Below, piece after piece: positions 23,137 to 36,700 of a stretch of 64,000 bases of DNA. How positions within the stretch are numbered: position 1 is the stretch's first letter; each line of letters starts with the position of its first letter. The notes under the pieces are model-generated. The model had not been told where the DNA came from. It saw nothing but the letters and a program-made list of their open reading frames with translations, and did no database searches. The translations under genes and the position numbers were made by a program. Source of the stretch: Ciona savignyi (Eukaryota; Chordata; Ascidiacea; Phlebobranchia; Cionidae); the NCBI GenBank assembly GCA_000149265.1, contig CH003327.1, forward strand, positions 237,202 through 301,201, in the 5' to 3' direction.

Positions 23137-24739
23137 TCTTCTAGTTTATTTCTTTTAGTTGCACCAAAAGTTTTCTTATAGCATTTAAAGTTACAATGGT
23201 GCATCAAACAACTAAAAATTCGTGAGAAAGGCACCGACCGGTTAATCGCCCACGCAATAATAAATAAATAGTACAGAACGATAGTATTCACTTTAACCTG
23301 AGTCATAAAGATTCCAAGTAAATTACAAAGATTATTTTTGAGGGTGATTAATTCTTTATGACAGATTTATTTAGTAAACAGCTTAATTTTTTATGTTTCC
23401 TTATATATAAAACTTTCGTCCCAATCCCATTTCCACCATACGGAGGACTTAAGCGAACACCAAAAATCTTGGGTAAAAGAGCTAAGCCTGACGTAACGCG
23501 AAGGGGATTTTTGATGGCGTGATTTATAAATAGATATTACATATTTACAGAACCATTCGAATAAGTTTTCTTTTATCTTGTAGGGTCGTGTGACCCAATG
23601 GCTAAACCGACCGAAACATAGACCGACTACTCTTTAAAATAACGGTCAAAGTGACGATCCATAATGGGTTGAAACTTAGCTCGGGAAAAAATGTAAAAAG
23701 GACACTTCTCTGAGCCGAAATAATTTGTTAACATTGATTTAAGTAGTTTGCGGAATCACAACCAATTATTATTTATCAAAATAATCATTTAAATACCATG
23801 ACTAAAAGGGTACACCTCGTCAGATCCGGTCGCGCATAGATTTCTATTAATTGGGTATACACCTACACCATCTATAAGCTAGCTGCACATATGGTAAGTC
23901 TACCACATGCTGTTATGCTTTGATTTATGTATTTTAGCCTAGGGTATGGCATATGCCACTGTAAAAACGACGTATCGTATTTTACAGTGAAATTGTGTTC
24001 AAATATGGTGTTCAATCCACCATATTTATCTGGTCGATTTAATGTCATCCCACACAAAGACTAGGCGGGACAAATTCAAAACAAAATCCTTCCGACTATG
24101 GGTTCCGACACTGTACCTATTCCTCACTGGCTAGACTACTTCACATACCGTCATTTTTTTATTACTACGTTTTAATAAAATAAATCTGATATATAAAACA
24201 AAGTTATTTCCTTCGAAACGACCGGATTTACATTAAGGAAAAAAAATAAAATACTACACACTATCTGGTAGATCAGGAAATGTTTTTAGTTATTTTTTTT
24301 AATTCCCATTTAAACTGCGACGAAAAAGGTGTGCATTTTTGGATGTCATTTTCAGACATCAGTAGAAATTGCTTCTTCCAGGACCAGTAAAATACATACT
24401 ACAATCAATTGTTCTGTGTTTTTAAATAAATTGTCTAGACTACTTTATAAGTGCAACCAGTGTAACAAACTTTTTTAACAGTATTATTTTTTAAATTAAC
24501 AAACTGTAAATTAATGATTCCCACAAGCCACAACGGTTGTTTAAGTCTCCTCCCATACACTGGCTTACAATTTAAACTCTAATTTAAAAAAATTTAACTG
24601 AGAAAGCACAATGTCGGAAAACAAAAAAACAGATGACAAAAGGAAAGAATTGACCATGGGTCAGAAACCAGAATTAGTGAATAATAAATTAAAATGTTAT
24701 ATCACATTTAATGCAGTAAAATATTATAGATAAACATGT
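23137..24739. other. Spacer between DUOX 3' end and MARVEL gene 5' end
   Basis: About 1.6 kb that should hold the MARVEL promoter and the DUOX 3' UTR. Besides the family 2 SINE at 23583-23702 it is AT-rich with no ORF I can support. Confidence 0.6.
23583..23702 (+). repeat. Second tRNA-derived SINE family (family 2), copy 1
   Basis: Head GGGTCGTGTGACCCAATGGC resembles a tRNA A-box region. Downstream, GGGTTGAAACTTAGCTCGGG followed by an A-rich stretch aligns with the better-preserved copy at 53941-54047. The head differs from family 1. Confidence 0.5.
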
Positions 24740-27700
24740 TTAGAAGTTTTCAAAATGATGCAGGAAGCTTGGACCTTCATACTTGTTGAGTTTGCTGCAT
24801 GTTTTGTCCACCTCATTGGTCATTGGTGGAGGACCACAACTGAAGACTCCGAACTTGTCAACCTTTGGAAACATATTATGGAACGTAAATTTTTTTATAG
24901 GATTTCCAACAGAAAGTGTCAACCATGGGCAACCACCACTTTTTGTGAAACCAATTTTGACTGTAAACCAATTTTTGACTGTTTTGCAAGCACAAACTAA
25001 TTGGTTCCTCAGTTACCTATCCAAACATCTCTTAAACTTACAATTTAACTGAAACATTTTTTTGTTTCCACATTAGATGTAAAAAAGAGCAATTACATAA
25101 AAAATAAGTTTGGGAACTGATTTTTATTGAACTACAATTAAATTTATCACTACACATTTAATACACAAAAACTAATTGAATTTATTCTTCCTGTTAATAT
25201 AATGCGTTTAAGAGTCTCAGGGTGGTTGAGCTCATAGAAATTCTCAATTGTTGCGGCAAATATACATAGATTTACATTAAAATAAGTTGTTATCTCGCTA
25301 TTATATGTACCTGAGGATGTTCTTCTGTTAACGAAACAAAGAATGACTTGAATTCAGGCCGCCCAAAATGAGTGACAGCTCGTAATCCAGTAAACAGAGA
25401 CTTTCCAGCCACCTTTTGGAACTGTCGCTCACAAATGTACTGTAAAGCATAGGGTAACTTTTAACAGAAATTTTACATTTTTATTTTTTTTTGTTTTTTC
25501 TAATTTATTTTCCGTTTTCCACACGTTTCACTATATACTAAATTATAATTGATGTTGTGTTCGGCAGATGTTCATTTGGCAGACGCTGTTACGATTTATG
25601 CACCTAAACTATAATTATTTAATATGTTACGGTTCATAAATTATTTGGATAAATCATCTAAATTATAACAGTGAGAAAACATTAATTAATTTCTCCCACA
25701 ATCAAGTCACATGAATACTTTTTAAACTTTCAGTTTGACTATTGATGTTTTAGTGAAAAATGATTGCCCGCGTGTTAACCCCCTTGGTTTTCCCATTCAC
25801 GGGGATAAAGATAATTATCCTATCCTCCCCTTGTCTTACCAGCATTGTGGTCCTGAGATCAAACTTCTCAGGAAACTGAGTAATGAAGATGTGAGTGTCA
25901 ACCAAATCATTCAGATCCTTTGTTTCCACCTCCTGTATAATGTCAGTCAACCACTCATATTGTTTCTGGTCCCTTGTTACCCACATGAAGTAGACCTGTG
26001 GGTGTACAGTGGTGATTCATTTTGTTCCTTTTCACAAAAATGTATGCCACAGTCACAATGTTACAGGAAACAGAAAATAGCCACTTCATAGCTAAACAAC
26101 ATTAAGTATAACTAAAAAGTGTCATCCATGAGTTAACCATGATTTGTAAAACAGATTTTGTCTGTATGCTACGTTATAACTATGGTTTTGCAAGCATGAT
26201 CCCAGGTTACCTAACCATGCTTGGCATATCTTAATCATGCCTTTATCCACGATATATGTGGAACTTTATATTCATGTCAGATTTCTGTATTACTGGATCA
26301 TGTTTGTTACCTACAGATCCATGGTTAAAACCTAACCTGTCTATGAGGGAAATTGGTAAAATTACAATAAATAATGTTAAGTTTGAAATTAAACAATTTC
26401 ACTACAAAGAAATGCATCCCTCTTACCTTCTTGCATTGGATTCGGACACCAGACTGTGCCATGTTGACCAGATCTTTAAGAATAGCGGCGAAGGGTGTGA
26501 CCCCTATCCCTCCACCTACCAGAACAGCCACATCATACTTGTACCAGTCCTGGTGGCCTTCACCAAATGGGCCATCCAAGTACAACTGTTTGGTGAATTT
26601 GAATTAGTTCTTGACATTTGGTACAATTTGGCTTATGCATTTTTATCCGTTAATGTGTTCCTAGCTAATTTAACCCATTGTCCTGATCCAAACTTCAGTG
26701 GATACAAATAAGTTTAGTTTAGTTAATTTTATACCCTTCATTTTGGTAAAAAAACATGGTATTTATAAATTAACAAAGCAGGAAAACCAGCAAACTATAG
26801 TAGTTAAAACACTTATTCTCTTACTTGTGACATAGTGCCTTGCCTTGCTACACTAACCCTGGGGATAAATATAAGTATCCTATATAATGTACCTTAGGGT
26901 ATGGGGAATCTCTTAGAACATCTGGGTTATAAATATTTCTCAAGTTCATCGTCCATGGTCCCACTGCTCTTATGTGGACCTTCAGCGTTTCCTCATGAGG
27001 AGCAGATGTCAGTGTGAACGGGTGATATTCGTTCGGAGACTGGGACAAGCAAGCAATGCGAACCTGCACATTTTATTACAAATATTTTCGGTTATTTATT
27101 TGTGATATAAAAACTAAATTTTCAGTTAGATAATATTTAGATATTTAAATTTTCAGTTAGATAATATTTAGATATTTAAATTTTCAGTTAGATATTATTT
27201 GGATATTAAAAAGCAACAACAAATACGTTTTTTTAAGTATTAAATCTAATGCTGATGTTTTTACAATAACCGTCGATAAAGTTTAGCTAAATCATTGATA
27301 AACCACTCACCCATTGTCCTGCTTTGTAATTGAAGCTGACCGGCCGTTTAAACTCCAAATGTGTAACATCAGAAGGTAAGAGCTCAGCATATACCACAGA
27401 TATCTCACACTTACTTCGACTTAAACTGTACAACTTGTCCAGCGTATAAAGAATGGCTGGGCCAAGGAAGAAATAGTAGAAGAAAGGGTCCTGGAAAATA
27501 AAAGTTGTTTTATAAATNNNNNNNNNNNNNNNNNNNNNNNNNNNNNNNNNNNNNNNNNNNNNNNNNNNNNNNNNNNNNNNNNNNNNNNNNNNNNNNNNNN
27601 NNNNNNNNNNNNNNNNNNNNNNNNNNNNNNNNNNNNNNNNNNNNNNNNNNNNNNNNNNNNNNNNNNNNNNNNNNNNNNNNNNNNNNNNNNNNNNNNNNNN

Positions 27701-30700
27701 NNNNNNNNNNNNNNNNNNNNNNNNNNNNNNNNNNNNNNNNNNNNNNNNNNNNNNNNNNNNNNNNNNNNNNNNNNNNNNNNNNNNNNNNNNNNNNNNNNNN
27801 NNNNNNNNNNNNNNNNNNNNNNNNNNNNNNNNNNNNNNNNNNNNNNNNNNNNNNNNNNNNNNNNNNNNNNNNNNNNNNNNNNNNNNNNNNNNNNNNNNNN
27901 NNNNNNNNNNNNNNNNNNNNNNNNNNNNNNNNNNNNNNNNNNNNNNNNNNNNNNNNNNNNNNNNNNNNNNNNNNNNNNNNNNNNNNNNNNNNNNNNNNNN
28001 NNNNNNNNNNNNNNNNNNNNNNNNNNNNNNNNNNNNNNNNNNNNNNNNNNNNNNNNNNNNNNNNNNNNNNNNNNNNNNNNNNNNNNNNNNNNNNNNNNNN
28101 NNNNNNNNNNNNNNNNNNNNNTTGGAGTTCACAATACCCATGTTTTTTTTTATTCACAAGTATAAAATAGAAATATGCTATCTTAGTTCAATCTAAGTGA
28201 GTTTTACATATAAGCTGCGGTAATTCGACAGTGGGCGTGAGGTAATCTGATGATTGCCCATGTGTTAACCTCCTTGGTTTTCCTATTCACAGGGATAAAC
28301 ATGAATATCATATTCATATCTTATTATTAAAATAAACAAAAAAATTATTATTAAAATAAACAAAATTAAAATAACATATCACCTGTACTAAGAAACCACT
28401 GCCATGTAGGACCATAAAGAAATAACAGGAAAATGTATCCTAAGTTGTGCGTCCACCAAAACCATTGGAATACTCTTCTTCTTGAATAATCAGATGCAAA
28501 CGTGTACCTGCGGATGGTTAAGGAATGAGGAAATTTTAAGAACTGTTCAAATACCGTAATAGGCTGAATACTTAAGATAAAGATACCAGGTACATCTGAA
28601 ATTAAAACTGTTTGAATGGGAGAATATTTATCATTTATTGCAAAAAAAGATCCTTGTTCAAAGGTATAATTGAAATAAATTCCATAAATTTCTATAAAGA
28701 TTGGTTGTCGCAATATATCAATTTTGTACAAAAAACATCTACCAAATGCTTTTTCTGATTCAAGCCATGATAAATAGTAGAGTGGTGGCAATTAGAACAA
28801 GTAAAAATTTGAACAATAAGTCACTTACATGACAATGACAACAAGGGTCAGCAAAACTCCAGTGATTCCAGTTATAGTTTGCCAGCACCAGTAGTGGAAT
28901 TTTGGCAGCTCGTGACTGGGTCTCCAATAATCGCGAAACAAACAGGTCAAATCTCCAGGTGTTTGGGTGGAAATGGAATAGATATTGAGAGAGTGGCCAA
29001 GGATGTGCATTGCTGGGGATTTAAAGTTTTATTTTTGGTCTTTTAGATGTTTCACTCAATCACAAAACTGTACAAAAGATGATCGTGGTAAAGATTCTTA
29101 ACCTGACCATTAACTATTGTGTCTACTCTAGAATAGAATACATGGGCAAAAATGCATTATTGGTATTAGTGGCAAAGAAATAGAAAATAAAAAAATCTCG
29201 TATTTTTGCTCAATACTTTTATGATAACTTGAATTTTGATTATGAACATAAAATATATTTTTCCACTTTTTAGGAACATGTCACCATGTAAGTTGCATAG
29301 AAGTGTAAACATACCAGTGAAGGTTAACGCCAGCCAAGCTATAATCCTGTGCATAATAATAGCAGAGTCAAAGGGAATATAGAGATGAAGGAAGGTTTCC
29401 CGCAGAGCTGTGATGGTGTTCCTACACATGGTGACGAGTAGTGAGCTGTAAGTGAACATCATGGCGGATGCGGCTCCTCGTGTTATGGACACTCCGTAGC
29501 CGGCGATTCTTCGGAGACCAGCGAATTCCCTCTCAACAGAGTAAACTGTGGGGATTTATTTTTATTATTTTGTTAATAGATGGAAATTGTTGAGGTTTCA
29601 TAATGAAATACTTTATGTGATGATATAAATGATTTTGAAATCAATTTCAATTTCTTTAATGATCACTGGATTCAAGAGTAGTCGCAAAATGGAGTGAGTC
29701 AGTTAAAATTTTTTTTTCAAAACACGTTTCCTGCAGCATTGGGCTAATAACTGGAGCCTAAACTATAATTATTATTCGCAAAACAAAAAAGAACCTGTGC
29801 CATGAAAAAACACAATAAAAGATATAGCAGTTATCAGAGTTTTGGTTATGAATTCTATATTTGATATTCCTTTATATTTAAACAATATTTTTTCAAATGG
29901 GACCCATAATAAAGAAATTTTGTGGTAAAGTCAGTTAAAGTGATAAAAAAGCAAAATACTTACAATATGCCCTTTCAATGAAGATTCCTGCCAACACCAG
30001 TAAATAAAGTGTCAACCAGAAGATTTGAAGCCTGTAGTTTTGAATGTAATTTTCCAGCGCCATTATCCAAGAGTTTATTTTGCCGGCCTTGAAAACTTTT
30101 TTGTTTACTTTAATTTCAACCCTTGACTTGTTGCGGGGTAATTTTGCTGGGCTCTTCCTGATAACAAATGACAATAACTAGTTATGGGTGATGTTTGGGT
30201 GGTGTCAAAACCCTGCTAACTATTTTAACTACAAAACAAGTGTATCCCATTTTTAATAACAAAACAAAATAAATGTGTCCCATCATAAACCCTGCCAACT
30301 ATTTTAACAATAAAACAAATGTGTCCCATTTTTAAACCAACCCATAACTAGTCAAGAAATTGCAGTAAATATTTTAAATCACATAATAACATTTAAAAAA
30401 ACCAAGCATCAATCCCTTTAGCAACCTAACCCTAACTAGGTTAAGGAAAAATGTAATAATTGAAAGAATATTTTGGAATGCACACATAAAAGGTTTGAAA
30501 CATAAAACTAAAACGAAAAATTCATCTAATCCAAATTAAAAATATGTGCACAATGGGGTGATAACAATATTGGAACATAAATATTTACAATACATAAAAT
30601 ATAAATAACTTAATTACCACTTAGTTTTTATTACCTTTCCCTCCTTTAAAATAGATAGTTAAATCAGCACATAATCATCAAAACAGTTAATTGTCAATCG

Positions 30701-33700
30701 ATAAAATTATCAGGGGTCTAGCGTGACCGTTGTGTCCTGGGGCAAGTCACCAAGTAGACGATGCCCAGTAAATAATAAAAATTGACGAAAAGACTAAAGT
30801 GTATGTACCACACTGCAATAGCCTCGGTAACCAGACTGTGGGTACGAGGTATTTTGATAAATATCTTTCCATCCATGAATATAAGGATGGGATAGGATAT
30901 TCATGTTTATTCCCGTGAATGGGAAAACCAAGGGGGTTAACACACGGGCAATCATCAGATCACCTTGCGCCCATTGTCGGGTTACCGGAGCTATTGCAGT
31001 GTGTTGTATATGATAGACACGTCCCTTAATTTGGTGGAACTCATTAATGCTAGGTTCAGGCAATGTCCGTAAAGTGCCTTCCTTGCCCAAGGACACAACC
31101 TACTAGCTAGCGACCAGTTTCGCACCTGCAACCTTTCGATTATAAGCCGACGCACTTAATGGCCAGACTAACCGGCCGAACAATTAAACTATATCATACC
31201 AGCTTGCGCCTTGCAACACTCTACAGCGATTATTAAAATATACTACCATTTAACATAAGAGGATTAAAACACAAAACAAAAAATCTAAGAAAAGCATGCA
31301 ATTGAATCAACAATAGAAATAATAAATAAAAACCAGAAGTTTGTAATATTTTTCCAAAATGACTGAAGCTTAGGATATTTCAGATCTGGCTGTACTAGTT
31401 TTTGTAAACAAAGATGTTTTTGAGCTCAAGGCCAGACAAATCACATTATTTTCATAATTTAATTATTCTCACAGTATAACGGCAGCAGTTAGACGGTGAC
31501 CATAAGATGTCTTACAAACTCGTAAATAGAACCTAACTTTTCACCCATTGAAAAAATAACCGAAACAAACACATTTTGCAATGTTAATTCCAGGGAAATG
31601 AATCAACATGTTTCCTTTATCTGTTAATCCAAAGAGTTTAGGTAACATCCACTAAGTGCTGTGCTGTGCTCAATAAGAAACTGATAGCTGGTTAGCTTCG
31701 AAGCTATCACCTTATAGGCAGATGGCCCCATGTGATAATAATTCTATCCAAAAGGACCAGAATCATCCAAAAGGACCAAAATGTTATAACTGAGCTTAAG
31801 GTATGTAATAATGGGTAATTATATTATACCAGATCATATAACACCAAGACAAGCACAACACCACAATGACATTGACAACAGTATTCAACACCAGACAACA
31901 CCTGGCATGCAGATTACATGGTGTGCCGTCTGACTTCTTTTAATCTTGTTTGCTGACTATCAGTGTCCCAATATGCCACGTCAACCCTAAGTTCTTCGTA
32001 ATTTGGCTCCAAAAATATTTTCTTTTGTTTAGTCTTTTCACATTTTCTCCAATATCTTTGTTTGACACAAAAGTGTGTGGTGAAAAAAAGTAAATAGATG
32101 CAAAATGAAAAAAACGCAGTCGGCTATTTATGCAATGGTTAAAGCTCTATTTCAGCGCTTAAATATGTATATTAGTACTGCACAAGCAAAAAAGCTCTAA
32201 AAGACAAGCAAGTTATTTATTAGTAAACATGTAATATTACATAAGAGCTGGTTAAGGGGAGTGTAAAATACATGAACAGTTTAAATATTTCGAACACCGG
32301 AAGATGATGGTAATTATTTTTATAAAATATGATGGAAAAAATCCTACTAATTATCAGACAGAATTAACCTAAGAATTTAACCTTCTACATGCATTTCAGC
32401 ATAAGAATGACAAATAAAAAAATGTTACATTACTCACAAGATAATAAATAAAAAAAACCTACTTTTCAGCATAATGACGAATTGTCTTCCTTGCTCTTGC
32501 ACTTTTCGTCTCACGTACTGGTCCTTCCAACTTGGGTTGAGACTTTTCTAACAGTAAAATGTGGAAATATTATCATTACATATTATTTCTTAACACAAAT
32601 GGCTAGCATTTCTATTTTGCTTTCGAGCAATATTTCGAAAATAAGCCGGAAATCCGATCCGGGGTGTCATTGCAATACATCTTAACTTACTACCAATATA
32701 ACAGCATTTTAACATACATTCTTAAAAATTATCCCCAAGGCAACTAAATGTTCAATAAGCAAAATATTTTAGGTATAAACTACACACACCAAAAATTGTA
32801 AATTACATGTCAACAAATGTGCAGTAACTCTACAAGTGGCACTCTACAGGTTATAGTTGAACACCTAAGATACAACTATTATTTTTATACGGAAACAATA
32901 TACAATAAAGTAAGCAGTTTGTGTTGCTATTGGATTCACCAACAAAGTGAAACATCTATTGTACAGGTCACTGCAAACAACAGCTAAAATTAGATAGTAA
33001 CAGAATTAAAATCGAATGATAAATCATTAACTATGCAATTAATAGGGTTAAAAACATTAAAGGTGATGTTATATTATAGACTGATTGTTGCATTGACCTT
33101 GATTAGGTTTACAATGAGCAGCCATACTGTTTTTGCCATGTTTTAATTGTATGTCTATGGATTTTTTACTTCACCATGCTGAAATTATTTAAAGCAAGCG
33201 TAGGAAGAAGACATTTCATTTTTAAAGGAAAAAGCAACCAACCGCACAAAGAAGAATTACCAGAATTAGTAAAGTCAATTTGTAATCATTACAGGACATA
33301 AATACCTGCAGATATATAAGCCGAAGAACCCTCCATAAATTCTATAAGTTAAACAGTTGATACTAGGTTTATCTTCAAATGACTAGTCACCATAGACTAG
33401 TTACTTGCTATTGTAATATAGAAATAATAGGAAACCTAGTACATTATTATCTGTAAGTTCATCAAATGACAGTTATAGGATATTTGGCAGATAGATTAAG
33501 AGTTATTTCAGTTGATTTAGTACTATTCTGAATGATTCACTTGAATCCACTAGATGCAATTACTGCTAAGAACTTTTCCTAGAATTGGCAAAAAAACTCT
33601 ACACATAACCGTTGTACATTAATATGAAAGTGGTTGAAAAAATATGAGTACATGGCAACCTGGTAAGGGTTACTCGCCATGTACCACATATATAACTCAC

Positions 33701-36700
33701 TAACCCAGAGATATTCAACAGATATTTAAAATCAAGTATATAAAATTAAAAAACCACAACTTTTCAGTAAAGTCACACCTGGCACAATAGAAGCCTCACT
33801 AAGCTCATTAGAATATTTGTTCATAATGATCTGGAAATCATTCAGTGTCAGCGACTCCTTGTTTTGGTAGCCATGAGTAGTTAACATAGTGTTGACCAAT
33901 TCTTCCATCTGTTCGGTTGCGACTGAAGCATTCACCATATCCATCATTGATCTGGAAATAACAGAGATTTGATATAATTCATTTAATTTATAATATCATT
34001 TCTTGAAAAATGTATAAATTTAGGAAATGTTTGAACATGTCTAAAAGAGATTTTCTTAGACACAAATGAAATGATACAGCATATTTTGGTTTGATGTTAT
34101 AAAGCTGTATTTTGGGATTTGTTACTTTCGAGTTTGTTGGCAAGTTAAACTAATCTATTGCATTATGCAACATTATAGTTTAACAACTGGACAAAAACAT
34201 TTCTTTGAGAAGAATGAAAGTGTCCAACAAAGAACAGTTTCAACCTGAGCATGACTTTAAACTCCTTCATTGAAAGTTCTCCACTTTTATCCAAGTCGTA
34301 CATATCAAACATTAGTTTTGCTTTATCCTTAGGAGAACCTGTAATGGAGGTAAGTATATGACTGATGATAGTTATTACAGTTCCATTTCTTTAATACAGT
34401 TCCATTTCTTTAATACACTAAATATAGAGATGTCTTAATTGGAATAAGTTTGGTTCCTAGAATTATTCTGAAATCAGTTATCACTCATTTACTGTTTTAA
34501 ACGCTCTGAATTGACATTAAAGGGTTAGCAAATAAAACATTGTTTATACTGACTGGATGTATGTTTCATGAGGATGAGATAATTGTAATTTTTAGTTATA
34601 TTCTTGGGTAAATAACAAAACATGCTTACCAGTCTTTTCTAATTTTAAATCAAAATTACATAATTAAAACTCATTTAGTTTCACTTTTTTGGAATCACTA
34701 GGATCAAAAATAATTCTCAATCATCTTCTATTCAAATCGAATTTAAATCATAATTCTAGAATTAACATTCCAAATGAAAAACAATAAACCCTTGGATTTA
34801 AATAACACCAACAATCCACACAATATAATATCACCATAAGTCAACCTCAACTGCATCAGGTGACTTAAAATTAAAGCTAGACCTCCCAACATAAAAAGTA
34901 AAATCCAAAAGATTTTTTCAGCATGTTGACTAGGACTCTTACGGCAGCAAACCTAAGTCTCCAATTTCGACACAACCCCCATTTACCTTTGGTAAACAGC
35001 ACCATTATATCGAGAAATTCTCGAAACGAGATAGATCCACTGCCATCCGTATCAGCTGTCGTGAACATTTGGTCAACGAACATACTGGTGGGCTTGAGTT
35101 TTAGGTAATCAGCAAATTCCTTCTTGCTAAGCTCTATGTGGATGAACTTCCTCGCCTCTTTGTTGTTCAAAACCTCATACTTTCCTCCGTCTTCAAGCTT
35201 TAGCGACTAAGATATTTGGAAAATTGGTTATATTCTTTTTGTCCTGATACAATTTAGTATATGACAGTGCACACAAGATATAATGTTATACAAATGATAC
35301 TCTGACACTTTTGTTAGATTGACAGTATGTGTCTGATATACCTTTCAATCCAACGACTTATACCACTGGATTTGAGCAAGGTAAAGTGGCAACCTCAGCT
35401 GCCCTATAATAAATATTACATATCACTTGGATGTAGCAAAGTAAAGTTGCTTGCTTAAATGATCAATAATGTACCACATAACCTAAGTCAAGTTACTGTT
35501 GCTGATGTACTGTGTGGATAATCAAACACTCAATTTAGATGACATATCAAATGCCAATATGTAGACGCACTGTAATATGGTTTGTGGAGGTATAGTGTAA
35601 TATATATTAGATGCCACTGGGTTGAAGCAATTTTAATTGTTGCCAAAAAGAGCAGTAATATACCTTAAACAACTGGGTTTGTTACTCACAACTGAAAGAG
35701 CAGCTTTGAAAAATTTCTGCAAGACTTCGTCTCTCATCTGACTTGTGCTTGCTTTCTCCATCAGTTGTTTGAGTGACATGTCATTCACTTTGTGCGGCAC
35801 GTTGCTGGCATGCAGGAAGTTTATACATCGGGCAATGAAGCTATCTCTTTCTTCAGCATCATTGAACTTAAGCACCTTGGAAAACATTGTGAAGATAATT
35901 TACATTGTTTTGTGTGAGCTGTTAATAATGTTTTTGAATTTTAACTTTTCCACTAATAACAGTGTAATTTTACCATCTTACAGATTGTTACGCATGTTGC
36001 ATCTTTACTGCCAAGATTGGTCAGATATGATCTCAGATTAAGCTTGACTTTCCAGTCAACGAAGATATAATTTGTGCAACAGCTAAAATTGCAGGTTTAA
36101 GGTAATCACAATTCCTAATCTTTCTATTACCTATGTTATAATGGCTGCAGTGGTCTGACTACCAGATATAAGAATGGAAATGTCATTTGAAAAAATTTTG
36201 ATTAACTCTATTTTATTACAACACTTGCATTTACAAGGTCAAGCATTTACCAAGTCATGTGTGTCTTTATCAGCTCGAAGAAACATGGTGTTCCTACCAC
36301 GATTGTATGCCGTTGATATCAGGACATCCTTGGACTTTGTGAGATCAATCGTTCGCAAGTTCTGCCTTCCACTAGCTGTGGTTAAGTGGATCTTACACTG
36401 CTTTAGCTTAATCTGGTAGAAGAAATGTATTTCACATTATGCACCTGGATAGAATGTTTGTGATTACCCTGTTTTAAAAAAATGCATTCCATTGTGGTTG
36501 AAGTACCTATAGCAGTATTTTTTTGTTCAGAATTCTTAAACATTTTTTTGAGCCATTTCTTAATTTTTTTGCGTAACTGGTACTTCTCTGTTTTTAAGTA
36601 GTGTTTAAGAAGTGCCTTGCTCAATGAAGGGCATCAGTAACTGAACATAACCTTGTGGATTAATAGGAGTATCTATGTGCTCTAAATATTTCTTTTACAC

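Larger units (their letters stand above)
30158..32462 (-). other. Largest DUOX intron (between exons 21 and 22)
   Basis: About 2.3 kb. It contains two SINE family 1 copies (30715-30884 and 30885-31178) and AT-rich sequence. No coding exon is needed here, since the flanking exons join in phase. Confidence 0.75.

Noticed and set aside
26256-26711. 151-codon plus-strand ORF
   Set aside because: It overlaps DUOX exon 28 on the opposite strand, which has strong family motifs (GGGIGVTPF). It is an antisense shadow.
27287-28170. Long ORFs across the N run on both strands
   Set aside because: Their length comes only from N translated as X. Only the part matching DUOX exon 26 is real.
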